Positions 1-9,000 of a stretch of 64,000 bases of DNA are shown here, piece by piece; positions within the stretch are counted from its first letter, which is position 1, and every line of letters starts with the position of its first letter. A model generated the notes under the pieces. It made no database searches. It was not told where the DNA came from and saw only the letters and a program-made list of their open reading frames with translations. The DNA is from Emticicia agri (GTDB lineage Bacteria; Bacteroidota; Bacteroidia; Cytophagales; Spirosomataceae): the NCBI RefSeq assembly GCF_004168285.1, contig NZ_SEWF01000016.1, forward strand, positions 45,909 through 109,908, in the 5' to 3' direction. The translations under genes were made by a program, and so were the position numbers.

Positions 1-1302
1 CTCAATAATTTCAGTACATAGATTTGACGACTTGATTGTACCTAAGTTCTTTTGATTTGATTTCTGATTAGCCGCATCTTTGTAGAGCATGTATGGTGTA
101 CCTGTTTCTACCTGCGACTCCATGATGGCAAACCACAAGTCCTGAGCTTTAATGGTTTTACGAGCTTTACCTTCGGTCTCGTATTTTTGATATAATCTTT
201 CAAATTCTTCTCCGTAACATTCTGACAGACCCGGCGCTTCGTTAGGGCAGAACAACGACCATGTATCGTTGGCCTCAACGCGTTTCATAAATAAGTCAGA
301 AATCCAGAGAGCGTAGAACAAATCGCGAGCACGTAGTTCTTCCTTTCCATGATTTTTCTTTAACTCTAAAAACTCAAAAATATCGGCATGCCACGGTTCA
401 ATGTAGATAGCAAATGAACCTTTGCGTTTGCCACCGCCTTGGTCAACATAACGGGCAGTATCATTGAAAACTCGCAACATAGGCACAATACCATTAGATG
501 TGCCGTTAGTACCTTTAATGTAAGAACCTGTTGCACGAACATTATGGATTGCCAGACCGATTCCACCAGCCGATTGTGAAATCTGAGCAGTTTGGCGAAG
601 CGTATCATAAATACCCGTAATGCTGTCATCTTTCATCGTCAATAAGAAACACGACGAAAGTTGAGGTTTAGGTGTACCTGCATTAAATAATGTAGGCGTG
701 GCATGTGTAAACCAACGTTCAGAAAGCAATTCGTAAGTCTCAAGCACGCGGTCAATATCATCGCCATGAATACCCACAGCCACACGCATCAACATGTGTT
801 GCGGACGTTCAACGATTTTGCCATTGAGCTTAAGTAAATACGATTTTTCAAGGGTTTTGTAACCAAAATAGTCATAACCAAAGTCTCTGTCGTAAATAAT
901 AGCAGAATCAAGCGTGGCTGCGTGTTTCTGAATTACTTTCCATGTTTCTTTGGCAATTAATGACGCATTTTGAGCTGTTTTAGGGTCAACATACTGATAC
1001 AGCATTTTCATTGTCCCTGAAAAAGACTTCAAAGTGTTTTTGTGGAGATTAGAAATAGCAATCCGGGCAGCTAAAATAGCATAATCAGGGTGCTTGGTGG
1101 TCATCGAAGCGGCGGTTTCCGCAGCAAGGTTATCTAATTCTGAGGTACTAACTCCATCATAAATACCTGCTACAACTTTCATGGCTACTTCAACGGGTTG
1201 GACAAATGCCGGCTCAAGGCCATAGCATAAACGCTCAATACGAGCAGTAATTTTGTCGAACTTCACCGACTCGCGGCGTCCGTCTCGTTTGATTACATAC
1301 AT
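1..1302 (-). CDS. nrdA: Ribonucleoside-diphosphate reductase, class I alpha subunit (partial; C-terminus beyond the window)
   Basis: Reduces ribonucleoside diphosphates to deoxyribonucleotides together with a beta (radical-generating) subunit in the cytoplasm. Translation from ATG at 1302 stays open to base 1, giving 434 residues. The start [13 protein letters not shown] opens an ATP-cone allosteric domain (about residues 1-95). [17 protein letters not shown] ends at Cys218, the first redox-active active-site Cys (Cys225 in E. coli). SNLCTEI at the window edge carries Cys429, the thiyl-radical Cys (E. coli 439). The second redox Cys, the C-terminal CxxC tail and any beta-subunit gene lie outside. 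The upstream gap contains two perfect DnaA boxes, which may matter for regulation. Identity is very secure; class Ia versus Ib cannot be decided from this part, although the ATP-cone favours Ia. Confidence 0.96.
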   Translation of the reverse strand, partial: MYVIKRDGRRESVKFDKITARIERLCYGLEPAFVQPVEVAMKVVAGIYDGVSTSELDNLAAETAASMTTKHPDYAILAARIAISNLHKNTLKSFSGTMKMLYQYVDPKTAQNASLIAKETWKVIQKHAATLDSAIIYDRDFGYDYFGYKTLEKSYLLKLNGKIVERPQHMLMRVAVGIHGDDIDRVLETYELLSERWFTHATPTLFNAGTPKPQLSSCFLLTMKDDSITGIYDTLRQTAQISQSAGGIGLAIHNVRATGSYIKGTNGTSNGIVPMLRVFNDTARYVDQGGGKRKGSFAIYIEPWHADIFEFLELKKNHGKEELRARDLFYALWISDLFMKRVEANDTWSLFCPNEAPGLSECYGEEFERLYQKYETEGKARKTIKAQDLWFAIMESQVETGTPYMLYKDAANQKSNQKNLGTIKSSNLCTEIIE

Positions 1303-1670
1303 AAGGCAGTCAGTAAGGGGTTTGGATTCGAAAAAATATTTTTTAGACCACGCACGTATGGTCTGTACTTAGTTTCAATATACAGCAACATAAAATTATT
1401 TATAGTTATGGTGACCGCCAGTCACTTTTTGGGTTTAATTTTTTGGGTTGTAAAGCAGTCAGAACTCGTCTTTCAGGTTTTCACAAAGACCTGAATACAT
1501 GGTTTGGTATTCAAGACAGTTGTGTAAAATTAACAAAATCTTAAGGGTTGAAAAAACCGTACTTCTATACCATTTTAGCAACAGTAAAAAAGTCTAATAT
1601 TAAGAAAATGTTAAGACCTAATAATCAAACAGTTAGTATTGAGGAAGGTAGAAAAAATCAAATTAAAAAG

Positions 1671-1679
1671 TTATCCACA
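1671..1679 (+). promoter_or_regulatory. DnaA box (perfect TTATCCACA)
   Basis: Exact match to the high-affinity DnaA 9-mer, 369 bp upstream of nrdA and immediately followed by the palindrome GTTGTACACAAC. Confidence 0.55.
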
Positions 1680-1797
1680 AAGTTGTACACAACTCTTAAT
1701 AGGTTTTCTTAGTAAAAATTTACGTAGTGTATAGTAAGGTTTTGGTTGACAAATGTAAATATTTAATTTTCAGAAAAAAAAGAAAATTCTGAAAAAG

Positions 1798-1806
1798 TTA
1801 TCCACA
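1798..1806 (+). promoter_or_regulatory. DnaA box (perfect TTATCCACA)
   Basis: Second exact DnaA 9-mer in the same gap, in the same orientation, just beyond the 3' end of thiN. Confidence 0.55.
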
Positions 1807-1821
1807 TTGAAAATTCCTTCC

Positions 1822-2493
1822 TTAATCATGACATTCCATCAGCAGAAGATCACCTTTTTCGTAAGAAATCCTGACAATTCCGTCTTCGGCTGCTTCATTA
1901 CTGCTTCCTGTCCTATAACCGAGCATAAGTGATTCATTATCAAGCTTATATAGTAAATTTTCTGTTCGTATGCCTTCAACAGTACCAACAGGTATCAAAG
2001 AGATGGGTGAACCTTTCGTAAACCACTTCTCAAAGGTGTTTGGGGTAGGTAATAAGGGGTATATTACTGAATAATCGTCTATTAGAACGACCCGAAGTTT
2101 ACTTTTGTAACGTACAATATTGGTCATATTACTGATAGAATGGTCGGCTCTGCGCCCTGTTGCCCATACTACATTCACGGCAGGGAACCCCCGACTTATC
2201 AACATATCGAAGGCTTTCTCCAAATCCGTTTTTTCCTGGTCAGGCGTATGAATAACCTCAATCGGATATTGACTTTTCTCGATTTCTGTTAAGTCAATGT
2301 TAACATCAAAATCGCCTAAAAGTACATCAACTTTAATACCTAATTCAATTACCCGATAAATAGCCTGGTCTAAAACAACCACGAAAGGACTCCACTCCAG
2401 CAAGTGTCCCAACAACTCAAAACTGCATGCTTCACCATTGGCAATAATCAATGCAGGTTCTTGTTTTTCTCTAACAATATGATGAGACGACAT
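1822..2493 (-). CDS. thiN: Thiamine pyrophosphokinase
   Basis: Transfers pyrophosphate from ATP to thiamine to give thiamine diphosphate in the cytoplasm. The 223-residue protein has the family's ordered motifs: an N-terminal IIANGEA, an Asp-rich GDFD loop (about residues 61-64), DQEKTDLEKAF (metal and ATP region) and GRRADHSISNM (about residues 113-123), followed by a small C-terminal beta-domain that binds thiamine. Length fits the family. It starts at ATG 2493. It lies upstream of nrdA on the same strand, separated by 519 bp, so co-transcription is doubtful. Confidence 0.9.
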   Translation of the reverse strand: MSSHHIVREKQEPALIIANGEACSFELLGHLLEWSPFVVVLDQAIYRVIELGIKVDVLLGDFDVNIDLTEIEKSQYPIEVIHTPDQEKTDLEKAFDMLISRGFPAVNVVWATGRRADHSISNMTNIVRYKSKLRVVLIDDYSVIYPLLPTPNTFEKWFTKGSPISLIPVGTVEGIRTENLLYKLDNESLMLGYRTGSSNEAAEDGIVRISYEKGDLLLMECHD

Positions 2494-2625
2494 TCAGAAA
2501 CAAAATTAGAAACTAAGGTAAATAACTAACGCCGGGAGCCTCGGTAGAAGTTCTCAATAGTTAAGAATAATTTTTCGGGTCCTGGTCGCACAATAGCTAA
2601 GTTGCTAAGTGCCAGAAGATAAGCG

Positions 2626-3225
2626 TTATTTCATAGCAGACAGTTTTCCTAAATCAATATCTTCAAGGGTTGCCTTGATTTTATCCATAGACACATTATT
2701 GCCTTTTACACTCACCACAAAACGATTGGCAAGTAGCACTGCCAGTTCACCGTCTTTGTTAGTATTGCTGTATTTTTCAAATGCCTTGTGGTCTTTATAG
2801 GTAGTTGTTTTTTCATAGCCCGATTCATTCTCTTTATCTACATCTACCATTGCCCAGGCAGCCATACCCATAATAGCTCCGGTGCCGGCCACATCTACAA
2901 TGCTTACCTCTATTGAGCTATCTCCTTCCCGGTATTTTCCATTAGCAGTTGATACCTTAAAGCCCATGGCACCTGTTTTCTCACTCGATGCCTCAGTACG
3001 AGGCAATCCGTCAGCATCGGCAGGGAGCAATTCTTTCAACACTTTGGCATCTACTACTTCAGTGGGGCCATCTTTCGACATTTTCTCGGCTTCTTGTGCA
3101 ATGTTCTCTAAAGCTTCTACCGCAGTTTTAGGTTCTTCTTTCTTTTCTTCTTCGTCTTTACTTCCGCAGCCTGCTGATAAAAAAGTGGTAGCCAGTAATA
3201 AGGCCAGTAGTTTGACAGTTTTCAT
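2626..3225 (-). CDS. Hypothetical lipoprotein
   Basis: 199 residues from ATG 3225; an upstream in-frame start at 3270 would only add a poorly signal-like extension. The N-terminus is a lipoprotein signal peptide with lipobox LSAG and Cys20, followed by a Lys/Glu-rich linker and a helix (about residues 30-55). The rest looks like one small alpha/beta domain. It is presumably anchored in a membrane facing the periplasm. I recognise no family and no catalytic motif. It is divergent from ispE, sharing the gap at 3226-3344. Confidence 0.75.
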   Translation of the reverse strand: MKTVKLLALLLATTFLSAGCGSKDEEEKKEEPKTAVEALENIAQEAEKMSKDGPTEVVDAKVLKELLPADADGLPRTEASSEKTGAMGFKVSTANGKYREGDSSIEVSIVDVAGTGAIMGMAAWAMVDVDKENESGYEKTTTYKDHKAFEKYSNTNKDGELAVLLANRFVVSVKGNNVSMDKIKATLEDIDLGKLSAMK

Positions 3226-3291
3226 GATTAGTAAGTAGTTTAAGGGTAAAATTTCAAGAAATATAGGCACTTTTTGAAAAACAAAAAATGA

Positions 3292-3325
3292 TTTGCTGTA
3301 ATTTAAATTGAGGCTGCTAACTTTG
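3292..3325 (+). promoter_or_regulatory. Probable promoter for ispE
   Basis: TTTG at 3292-3295 and TAACTTTG at 3318-3325 fit the Bacteroidota -33/-7 pattern (TAnnTTTG), with a slightly long 22-bp spacer. The predicted transcript would start close to the ispE ATG. Confidence 0.45.
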
Positions 3326-3344
3326 ATTTTTTATTGTCTGACAG

Positions 3345-4163
3345 ATGCTTACTTTCCCAAACGCTAAAATAAATATAGGGCTTACTATTACTGAAAAACG
3401 CCCTGATGGATTCCACAACATTGAGTCTGTTTTTTATCCTGTAAACTGGTGCGATGCTTTAGAAATTGTACACGCTCCACAGTTTCATTTTCAGAGTACA
3501 GGCCTGCCAATTCCGGGCAGCGAGAATAGTAATCTTTGCCTAAAGGCCTATCATCTCTTAGCTAATAATCACCCGGAAATGAGTAAGCAATCTGCTCATT
3601 TTCATTTGCATAAAGTAATACCTATGGGTGCCGGATTAGGGGGTGGCTCGGCTGATGGAGCTTTTGCGCTGAAGATACTCAACGAAATTTTTGAATTAGG
3701 CTTAAGCACTGCCGATTTACAGCAATATGCACGTCAGTTAGGTTCAGACTGCGCTTTTTTTATTGAAAATCGTCCGGTATTTTGTTTCAATAAAGGAGAC
3801 GAATTTGAAGAATTTTCATTAAATTTAAAAGATAAATTTATCGTACTGGTTAATCCGTCAATTCATATTTCAACCGCCGAAGCTTATGCCGGAGTAATAC
3901 CAAAAAAAGCTGAAATACCGCTAAAAGAAGCATTAAAATTACCGTTAAATAAATGGGAGGGCATTATTAAAAACGATTTTGAAGAAAATTTGTTATGGAA
4001 ATATCCGACCATTGCAGCCACTAAAAAAATACTGTATGAACAAGGTGCCCTCTATGCTTCTATGACAGGCTCCGGTTCTACTGTCTATGGTATTTTTGAA
4101 ACAGAAAAAGACTTAAAAGTAAAATTTCCTGACTTTGCTATCTGGCAGGGTTATTTAAACTGA
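3345..4163 (+). CDS. ispE: 4-diphosphocytidyl-2-C-methyl-D-erythritol kinase
   Basis: GHMP-family kinase that phosphorylates CDP-methylerythritol in the non-mevalonate (MEP) isoprenoid pathway, cytoplasmic. It is 272 residues. The N-terminal FPNAKINIGL places the substrate and catalytic Lys region. The GHMP ATP loop PMGAGLGGGSADGA spans residues 93-106. LGSDCAFF carries the conserved catalytic Asp region, and MTGSGSTVYGIF is the C-terminal Gly-rich motif. It starts at ATG 3345 with a promoter just upstream. The COX3-like gene follows after 19 bp, so the two may be co-transcribed. Confidence 0.95.
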   Translation: MLTFPNAKINIGLTITEKRPDGFHNIESVFYPVNWCDALEIVHAPQFHFQSTGLPIPGSENSNLCLKAYHLLANNHPEMSKQSAHFHLHKVIPMGAGLGGGSADGAFALKILNEIFELGLSTADLQQYARQLGSDCAFFIENRPVFCFNKGDEFEEFSLNLKDKFIVLVNPSIHISTAEAYAGVIPKKAEIPLKEALKLPLNKWEGIIKNDFEENLLWKYPTIAATKKILYEQGALYASMTGSGSTVYGIFETEKDLKVKFPDFAIWQGYLN

Positions 4164-4182
4164 TGTAAGACTACCAAAGAGA

Positions 4183-4791
4183 ATGCTGAAAGAATTAACA
4201 AAACGCCGTGAACCATTTTCATTCATGCTTTATCTAAGCATTGTGGGAAGTAGTCTGGTATTTTTTTTCATTATTCTCGTTTTTATTACTAAAGAAGTCA
4301 GTAATCAGCCCATTACCCTGAAAATACCTGGGGTATTCTGGGCAAGTACCTGTATAATCTTAACAAGTAGCTCAACACTTCATTGGGCCAATAAGGCATT
4401 CAGGCAAGAAAGATTTCGCAGTTATCGGCTAAATATCAGTCTGACTTTGTTGTGTGGCATAGCTTTTATGGTTTTACAAGCCTGGGGGTGGCGACAGATG
4501 TTTATGAAAGGAATAACCATGAGCAACAGTACCGGAGGGATGTTTATTTATATTTTATCCGGTTTACATCTGGCTCATGCTTTAGGTGGTATTATTGCGT
4601 TGGCTGTGGCTAATAACGACGCCTTTAAACGCATGGAATATGTAGATTCTTATGTTTATAGCGTAAATCCTCCTAACCAGTTAAAACTGCGGTTAATCAG
4701 CATCTACTGGCATTTTATTGATGCCTTATGGCTTCTTTTATTTATTTTTCTACTATACCATGCTTCACAAAACCCGGGGAATAGTCATTAA
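4183..4791 (+). CDS. Cytochrome c oxidase subunit III family protein (heme-copper oxidase)
   Basis: Integral inner-membrane protein of 202 residues with about five hydrophobic segments. Subunit III hallmarks are GLHLAHALGG (His129, His132) and YWHFIDALWLLLF (175-187). It is shorter than seven-helix COX3 and resembles the five-helix CtaE/CoxO-type subunits. Its usual operon partners (subunits I, II and IV) are absent here, so it may be an isolated paralogue of the main oxidase gene. Its 3' end overlaps the recO start by 32 bp in another frame. Confidence 0.8.
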   Translation: MLKELTKRREPFSFMLYLSIVGSSLVFFFIILVFITKEVSNQPITLKIPGVFWASTCIILTSSSTLHWANKAFRQERFRSYRLNISLTLLCGIAFMVLQAWGWRQMFMKGITMSNSTGGMFIYILSGLHLAHALGGIIALAVANNDAFKRMEYVDSYVYSVNPPNQLKLRLISIYWHFIDALWLLLFIFLLYHASQNPGNSH

Positions 4792-5449
4792 TTATATTCG
4801 TTACCGTGAGACGTCTATCATTACCAAAATTTATACAGAAAAATTTGGTATACAATCATATATAGAAAATGGCGTAAGAAGCAGTAAAGGCAAAAACAGG
4901 ATTGCCCTTTTTCAGCCACTCACTTTGCTGGATTTAGTTTTGTATCATGACGATAAAAAAGAGATTCATCGTATTTCCGAAATCAAATCGGCCTATCCGT
5001 TCAAAACCTTGCCTTATGACGTATATAAGTCAAGCATTGCTATGTTTTTAGATGAAATACTGAATAAAACGCTGAAAGAAAGCAACGAAAATCAGGTCTT
5101 ATTCGATTTTCTTTATCATTCTTTTGTATTCCTCGATGAAACCGAGCAGCATTTCGAGAATTTTCACCTGATTTTTTTATTGAAATATACTTTCTTTTTA
5201 GGATTTTCTCCGCAGGATGCTAACGAAATTATGACCCAGTTTCGTGAAGCGAATATCATCATTCCGTTTGATTCAGACTATAAAGCCCTGATGAACAGCC
5301 TGATTGTCGCAGATTATCAGACACCGATTCCGATGAGTCGAGGGGCACGGAATCATTTACTGGAAGTGATTATTTTATTCTATCAGTTGCATGTAGAAGA
5401 TTTCGGCGACATTAAATCTTTACAGGTGCTACGAGAGGTACTGAGCTAA
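4760..5449 (+). CDS. recO: DNA repair protein RecO
   Basis: RecO helps load RecA on SSB-coated single-stranded DNA in RecFOR recombination. The 229-residue product begins at ATG 4760 (MLHKTRGIVINYIRYRETS), the normal RecO N-terminal OB-fold start; a start at 4718 would add an unrelated stretch. FGIQSYIENGVRSSKGK and the QPLTLLDLVLYH segment are typical of the OB domain, followed by an all-helical C-terminal domain. The Zn-finger cysteines of some RecO proteins are absent, as in other Bacteroidota. The overlap with the preceding gene suggests translational coupling. Confidence 0.88.
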   Translation: MLHKTRGIVINYIRYRETSIITKIYTEKFGIQSYIENGVRSSKGKNRIALFQPLTLLDLVLYHDDKKEIHRISEIKSAYPFKTLPYDVYKSSIAMFLDEILNKTLKESNENQVLFDFLYHSFVFLDETEQHFENFHLIFLLKYTFFLGFSPQDANEIMTQFREANIIIPFDSDYKALMNSLIVADYQTPIPMSRGARNHLLEVIILFYQLHVEDFGDIKSLQVLREVLS

Positions 5450-5511
5450 ATACAAAATTGTTTCTACCAAACCTGTCGTACCAGATTCAGCCAATAATTA
5501 ACCCGATGGCT

Positions 5512-5808
5512 TTATTTACTTCCGAGTATGAGGTATAAGAAAAATATAAAGGCCACATCAATCAGCGGAATAAATCCTATTCTTAACGACAAAGGATAAT
5601 TACCGGAAAAGAACTTTATCCAGGCAAAAATCTGTGTAATCAGAATTAATACCGGCAATAAAAATGTGGCCCATAAAATTACCCAGAGCAGTGTGTTTTT
5701 TTCTGAACCCGGGGCATCGAACATCATGGGCGACATCATGGCCATCATAATAGCAGGTACCAGGGCAAGCACCCAAAGAACATTAAAAACCAAGGCTGTT
5801 GTTTTCAT
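5512..5808 (-). CDS. Small membrane protein of unknown function
   Basis: 98 residues with three clear hydrophobic segments (about residues 5-28, 40-65 and 75-96) and little else. It starts at ATG 5808. It is convergent with recO and divergent from the protease gene. I do not recognise a family. Confidence 0.6.
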   Translation of the reverse strand: MKTTALVFNVLWVLALVPAIMMAMMSPMMFDAPGSEKNTLLWVILWATFLLPVLILITQIFAWIKFFSGNYPLSLRIGFIPLIDVAFIFFLYLILGSK

Positions 5809-6028
5809 AAAATAATTGAGATAAAGAAATATATTACATCGGCAATAAAAAATAGCTCTGACGTTACGGTTTATCAGAAATATCTATGCCAGCGCTACCA
5901 GCAACCAGATAAATACAGCTTTTATTAAACATAAGACTTCTTTTACCACAGAATCAATTAAGGAAAACTATATTGTTTTCTTGCTGTTAAATCTCCAATT
6001 TTGTTTTCTTATTCATTTGTCGGTACCT

Positions 6029-9000
6029 ATGAAAAAACTTCTACAACTTATCATACTTGCCTTAGGCATTTCTCCTTTTTCAGGCAAGGCACAACAGATA
6101 AGCTTTACGCCTCCTGCTGCAAATTCGAAATTAAAATTAGGGTTAGCACAAATTGCTGTATTAGCTGCTAATAATCAACTGCTTGATAGTCGCTCTCTCA
6201 ATAATTACAATCTATATCAGTTTAAAGACCAGCATGAAAAAATCTTAGTTGATGTAATTGCTAAAGCTGATATAGCCGCCTTGCAGAAAGAACTCAACGC
6301 TGCGGCAGTTGAAATGATAAGTGCCTCTAAAAAAAGAGTTACCTGCTGGGTAGAAATAGATAAAATTACAGGATTAACCGAAACAGCAAAAAATATTTCA
6401 TGGATTCAGCCTGTCATAAAACCGCTTAATAATTCGGGGCCGGTTATGTCTCAGGGCGACTCTGCCCAACGCTCGGGTATTGCACGCCAGATAACAGGGC
6501 TTAACGGCACAGGTGTAAAAATAGGCGTTCTTTCTGATAGTTATGATTTGTTAGGAGGAGCCAATGCAGGTGTAATTGCCGGAGAATTACCGGGCACAGG
6601 CAATCCTGATGGATTTACTACGCCTGTAACAGTTTTGAGCGAGTCGTTAAGTGGTGGCGCAGATGAAGGTAGAGCCATGATAGAAATTATACACGATGTA
6701 GCTCCGGGAGCCCAGTTGTATTATTATTCTGCTTTCAATGGTGAAGCTGACTTTGCCAATGGCATCAGAGCCCTGGCGGCGGCAGGCTGTAAAATTATTG
6801 TTGATGACATCACCTATCTGCTTGAGCCTTTCTTTCAGGATGGCTTAATTGCACAGGCGGTTGATGAAGTAACCGCCAACTATGGCGTATCGTACTATTC
6901 TTCGGCAGGAAATTCAAGCAATAGTTCTTACGAAGCCCCCTATCTGGCATCGACTTTTCAGCCGTTCTCAAATAGTACTGAAACCGCCCATAATTTCGGC
7001 ACTACTGGCAACCCTTTATATTATCTGCCTATTCAGGTGATAGGCGGAATGACGCTAACCTTGGAGTGGGACGACCCTTATTTCAGTACGGGAAATGGCT
7101 CACTCGGTGCAAGCTCCGACCTTAATATTTATTTGCTTATAAACAATGGGAATGGTTATCAGGTAGTAGCTTCCAGTATAGATAGCAATATTGGTGCTGA
7201 CCCGGCAGAATTATTCGGTATAAATGGTTCAGGTACGGCCTATATTCTGATTACTAAAAAAGGCGGAACTAACCCCAGAAATATAAAATTCATAGGTTTT
7301 CGTGGATTAAGCTGGGCTGTTACTCCCACTACTGTCGCAGGTATTAAAGCGTCAACCATCATAGGGCATCATAATGCTACTAATACCATTGCAGTAGGGG
7401 CTGCCAGTTATGACAAAACACCTGCCTATGGGGTGAATCCTCCTGTTGCTGAGTCCTATACTTCTCGTGGTGGTACGCCCATTTACAGGTCTATCTCGGG
7501 TGATTTGCTTCCGACTCCCATTATCAGACAAAAACCCGAAATAGTGGCCCCTGATAATGCCAATACCTCTTTTTTCATTGCCGGATATGACTATGAAAAT
7601 GATGGCAAGCCCAATTTTAACGGCACATCTGCTTCTGCTCCTCATGCAGCGGCGGTGGCAGGTCTGATGTTACAGGGGAATCCCAGCCTGACTCCGGGCG
7701 GCATAAAAACAGCCCTGATAAATTCATGCGTGGATATGGACGACACTACCACACCAGGCTTTGACACAGGTTTTGATTATGCAACCGGCAATGGCCTTAT
7801 TAGAGCCGATGCGGCTGTTTTAAGCACCCTGAACCCTAACTGTCCGCCAGTCAATGTTACCATTACCCGAGCCACTACTTTTTGCGAAGGAGATTCTGTA
7901 ATTTTTGATGCCAACAATGCTTCAGGCTATACTTTTCAATGGAAAAGAAACGGTACTGACTTACCCAATCAAACACAAGCTCGCCTGATAGTTAAAGAAT
8001 CTGGGCTTTATTCAGTAGCTATTACCAATATCAATTGTACCTTGTCTTCTATAGCTATCAGAGCCACTGCCAAATTAGGCGTTCCTGCACCCACTACTGT
8101 CAGCAAAACCATTAGTCAGGGAACAGTCATCACAACCGGAAACGGGCTACAGGCCAGTAGCAACTGCCATCCTCATCAAACCGCTACTTATGCGGGGCCT
8201 ACCATAGGTTATGACAATGGCAATAAAAATGGTCCTGACCCCACTGCAACAGTTACCGGAATAAACGGCACTATTTTACTCACAAGAGTGTCCATCAGGT
8301 GGCGTAAAAGAAGCGGTGGAACCATCAACGATTGCGGAACTACTGGTGGTAGTAATAATCCGTTTAATGATGAGGTATCATTCAAGTTAATAGCGCCAGA
8401 TAATACCACTATTAATCTGCTTAATGCCAATACTTATTCATTTTCGGGAAGTTATGTAGGTACCGTTACTACTGTATTTGAAGACGGCGGCGCCGTATTA
8501 GGCACTATTCCTGCGTCGGGCACATTTAATCCGGCTCAAAGTCTGAGTTTATTAGATGGAAGAAATCCTAATGGTGTATGGAAACTGATAGCCAACGATG
8601 ATGCGGCGGCAGACCCTCTGTGTGTAGAAGGGTTTTCTGTTACGGTTTATACCAATGGTACAGGAGTAGCCAGTACTATAACCTGGTGGGATAGCCCATC
8701 TAATGGCACACAGGTAGGCACAGGTAATGAGTATATTCCAACTAATACCAGCCCCGGCACCTATACGTATTATGCCGAAGCTAATTGCGCAGGTAGCGGA
8801 TTAAGTTGTCAGACAAGCATTCGTAAACCTGCTACCTTGACTATTGTTCCGGGCTGTGTAACACAGGCAGGTACAGTAAATGGGAATACAAATGCCTGTG
8901 CGGGCAACAACAGCGGTACCTTAACTTTATCGGGGCATACAGGTACTATTCTCAGATGGGAATCGTCTGTCAACAATTTTGCTACCATTACCACTATCAA

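Larger units (their letters stand above)
1303..1821. promoter_or_regulatory. 519-bp AT-rich leader of nrdA with DnaA boxes
   Basis: No credible ORF. The region holds two perfect 9-mer DnaA boxes (TTATCCACA at 1671-1679 and 1798-1806, both on the + strand), a consensus-like box on the minus strand (TTTTACACA, 1521-1529) and a perfect palindrome GTTGTACACAAC at 1682-1693 next to the first box. A short inverted repeat GTGAC-N5-GTCAC lies at 1411-1425. A -7-like TACATTTG reads toward nrdA at 1757-1750. The spacer is long for this window. It is read here as a DnaA-responsive nrdA control region; a replication origin is a less supported alternative. Confidence 0.5.

Noticed and set aside
366..629. 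Open frame of 87 codons within the nrdA region
   Set aside because: It is in another frame of the continuous ribonucleotide reductase coding sequence, whose motifs are unmistakable.
1303..1821. Replication origin
   Set aside because: Two perfect DnaA boxes are suggestive but no DUE repeats, dnaA or skew evidence is available, so only a regulatory reading is offered.
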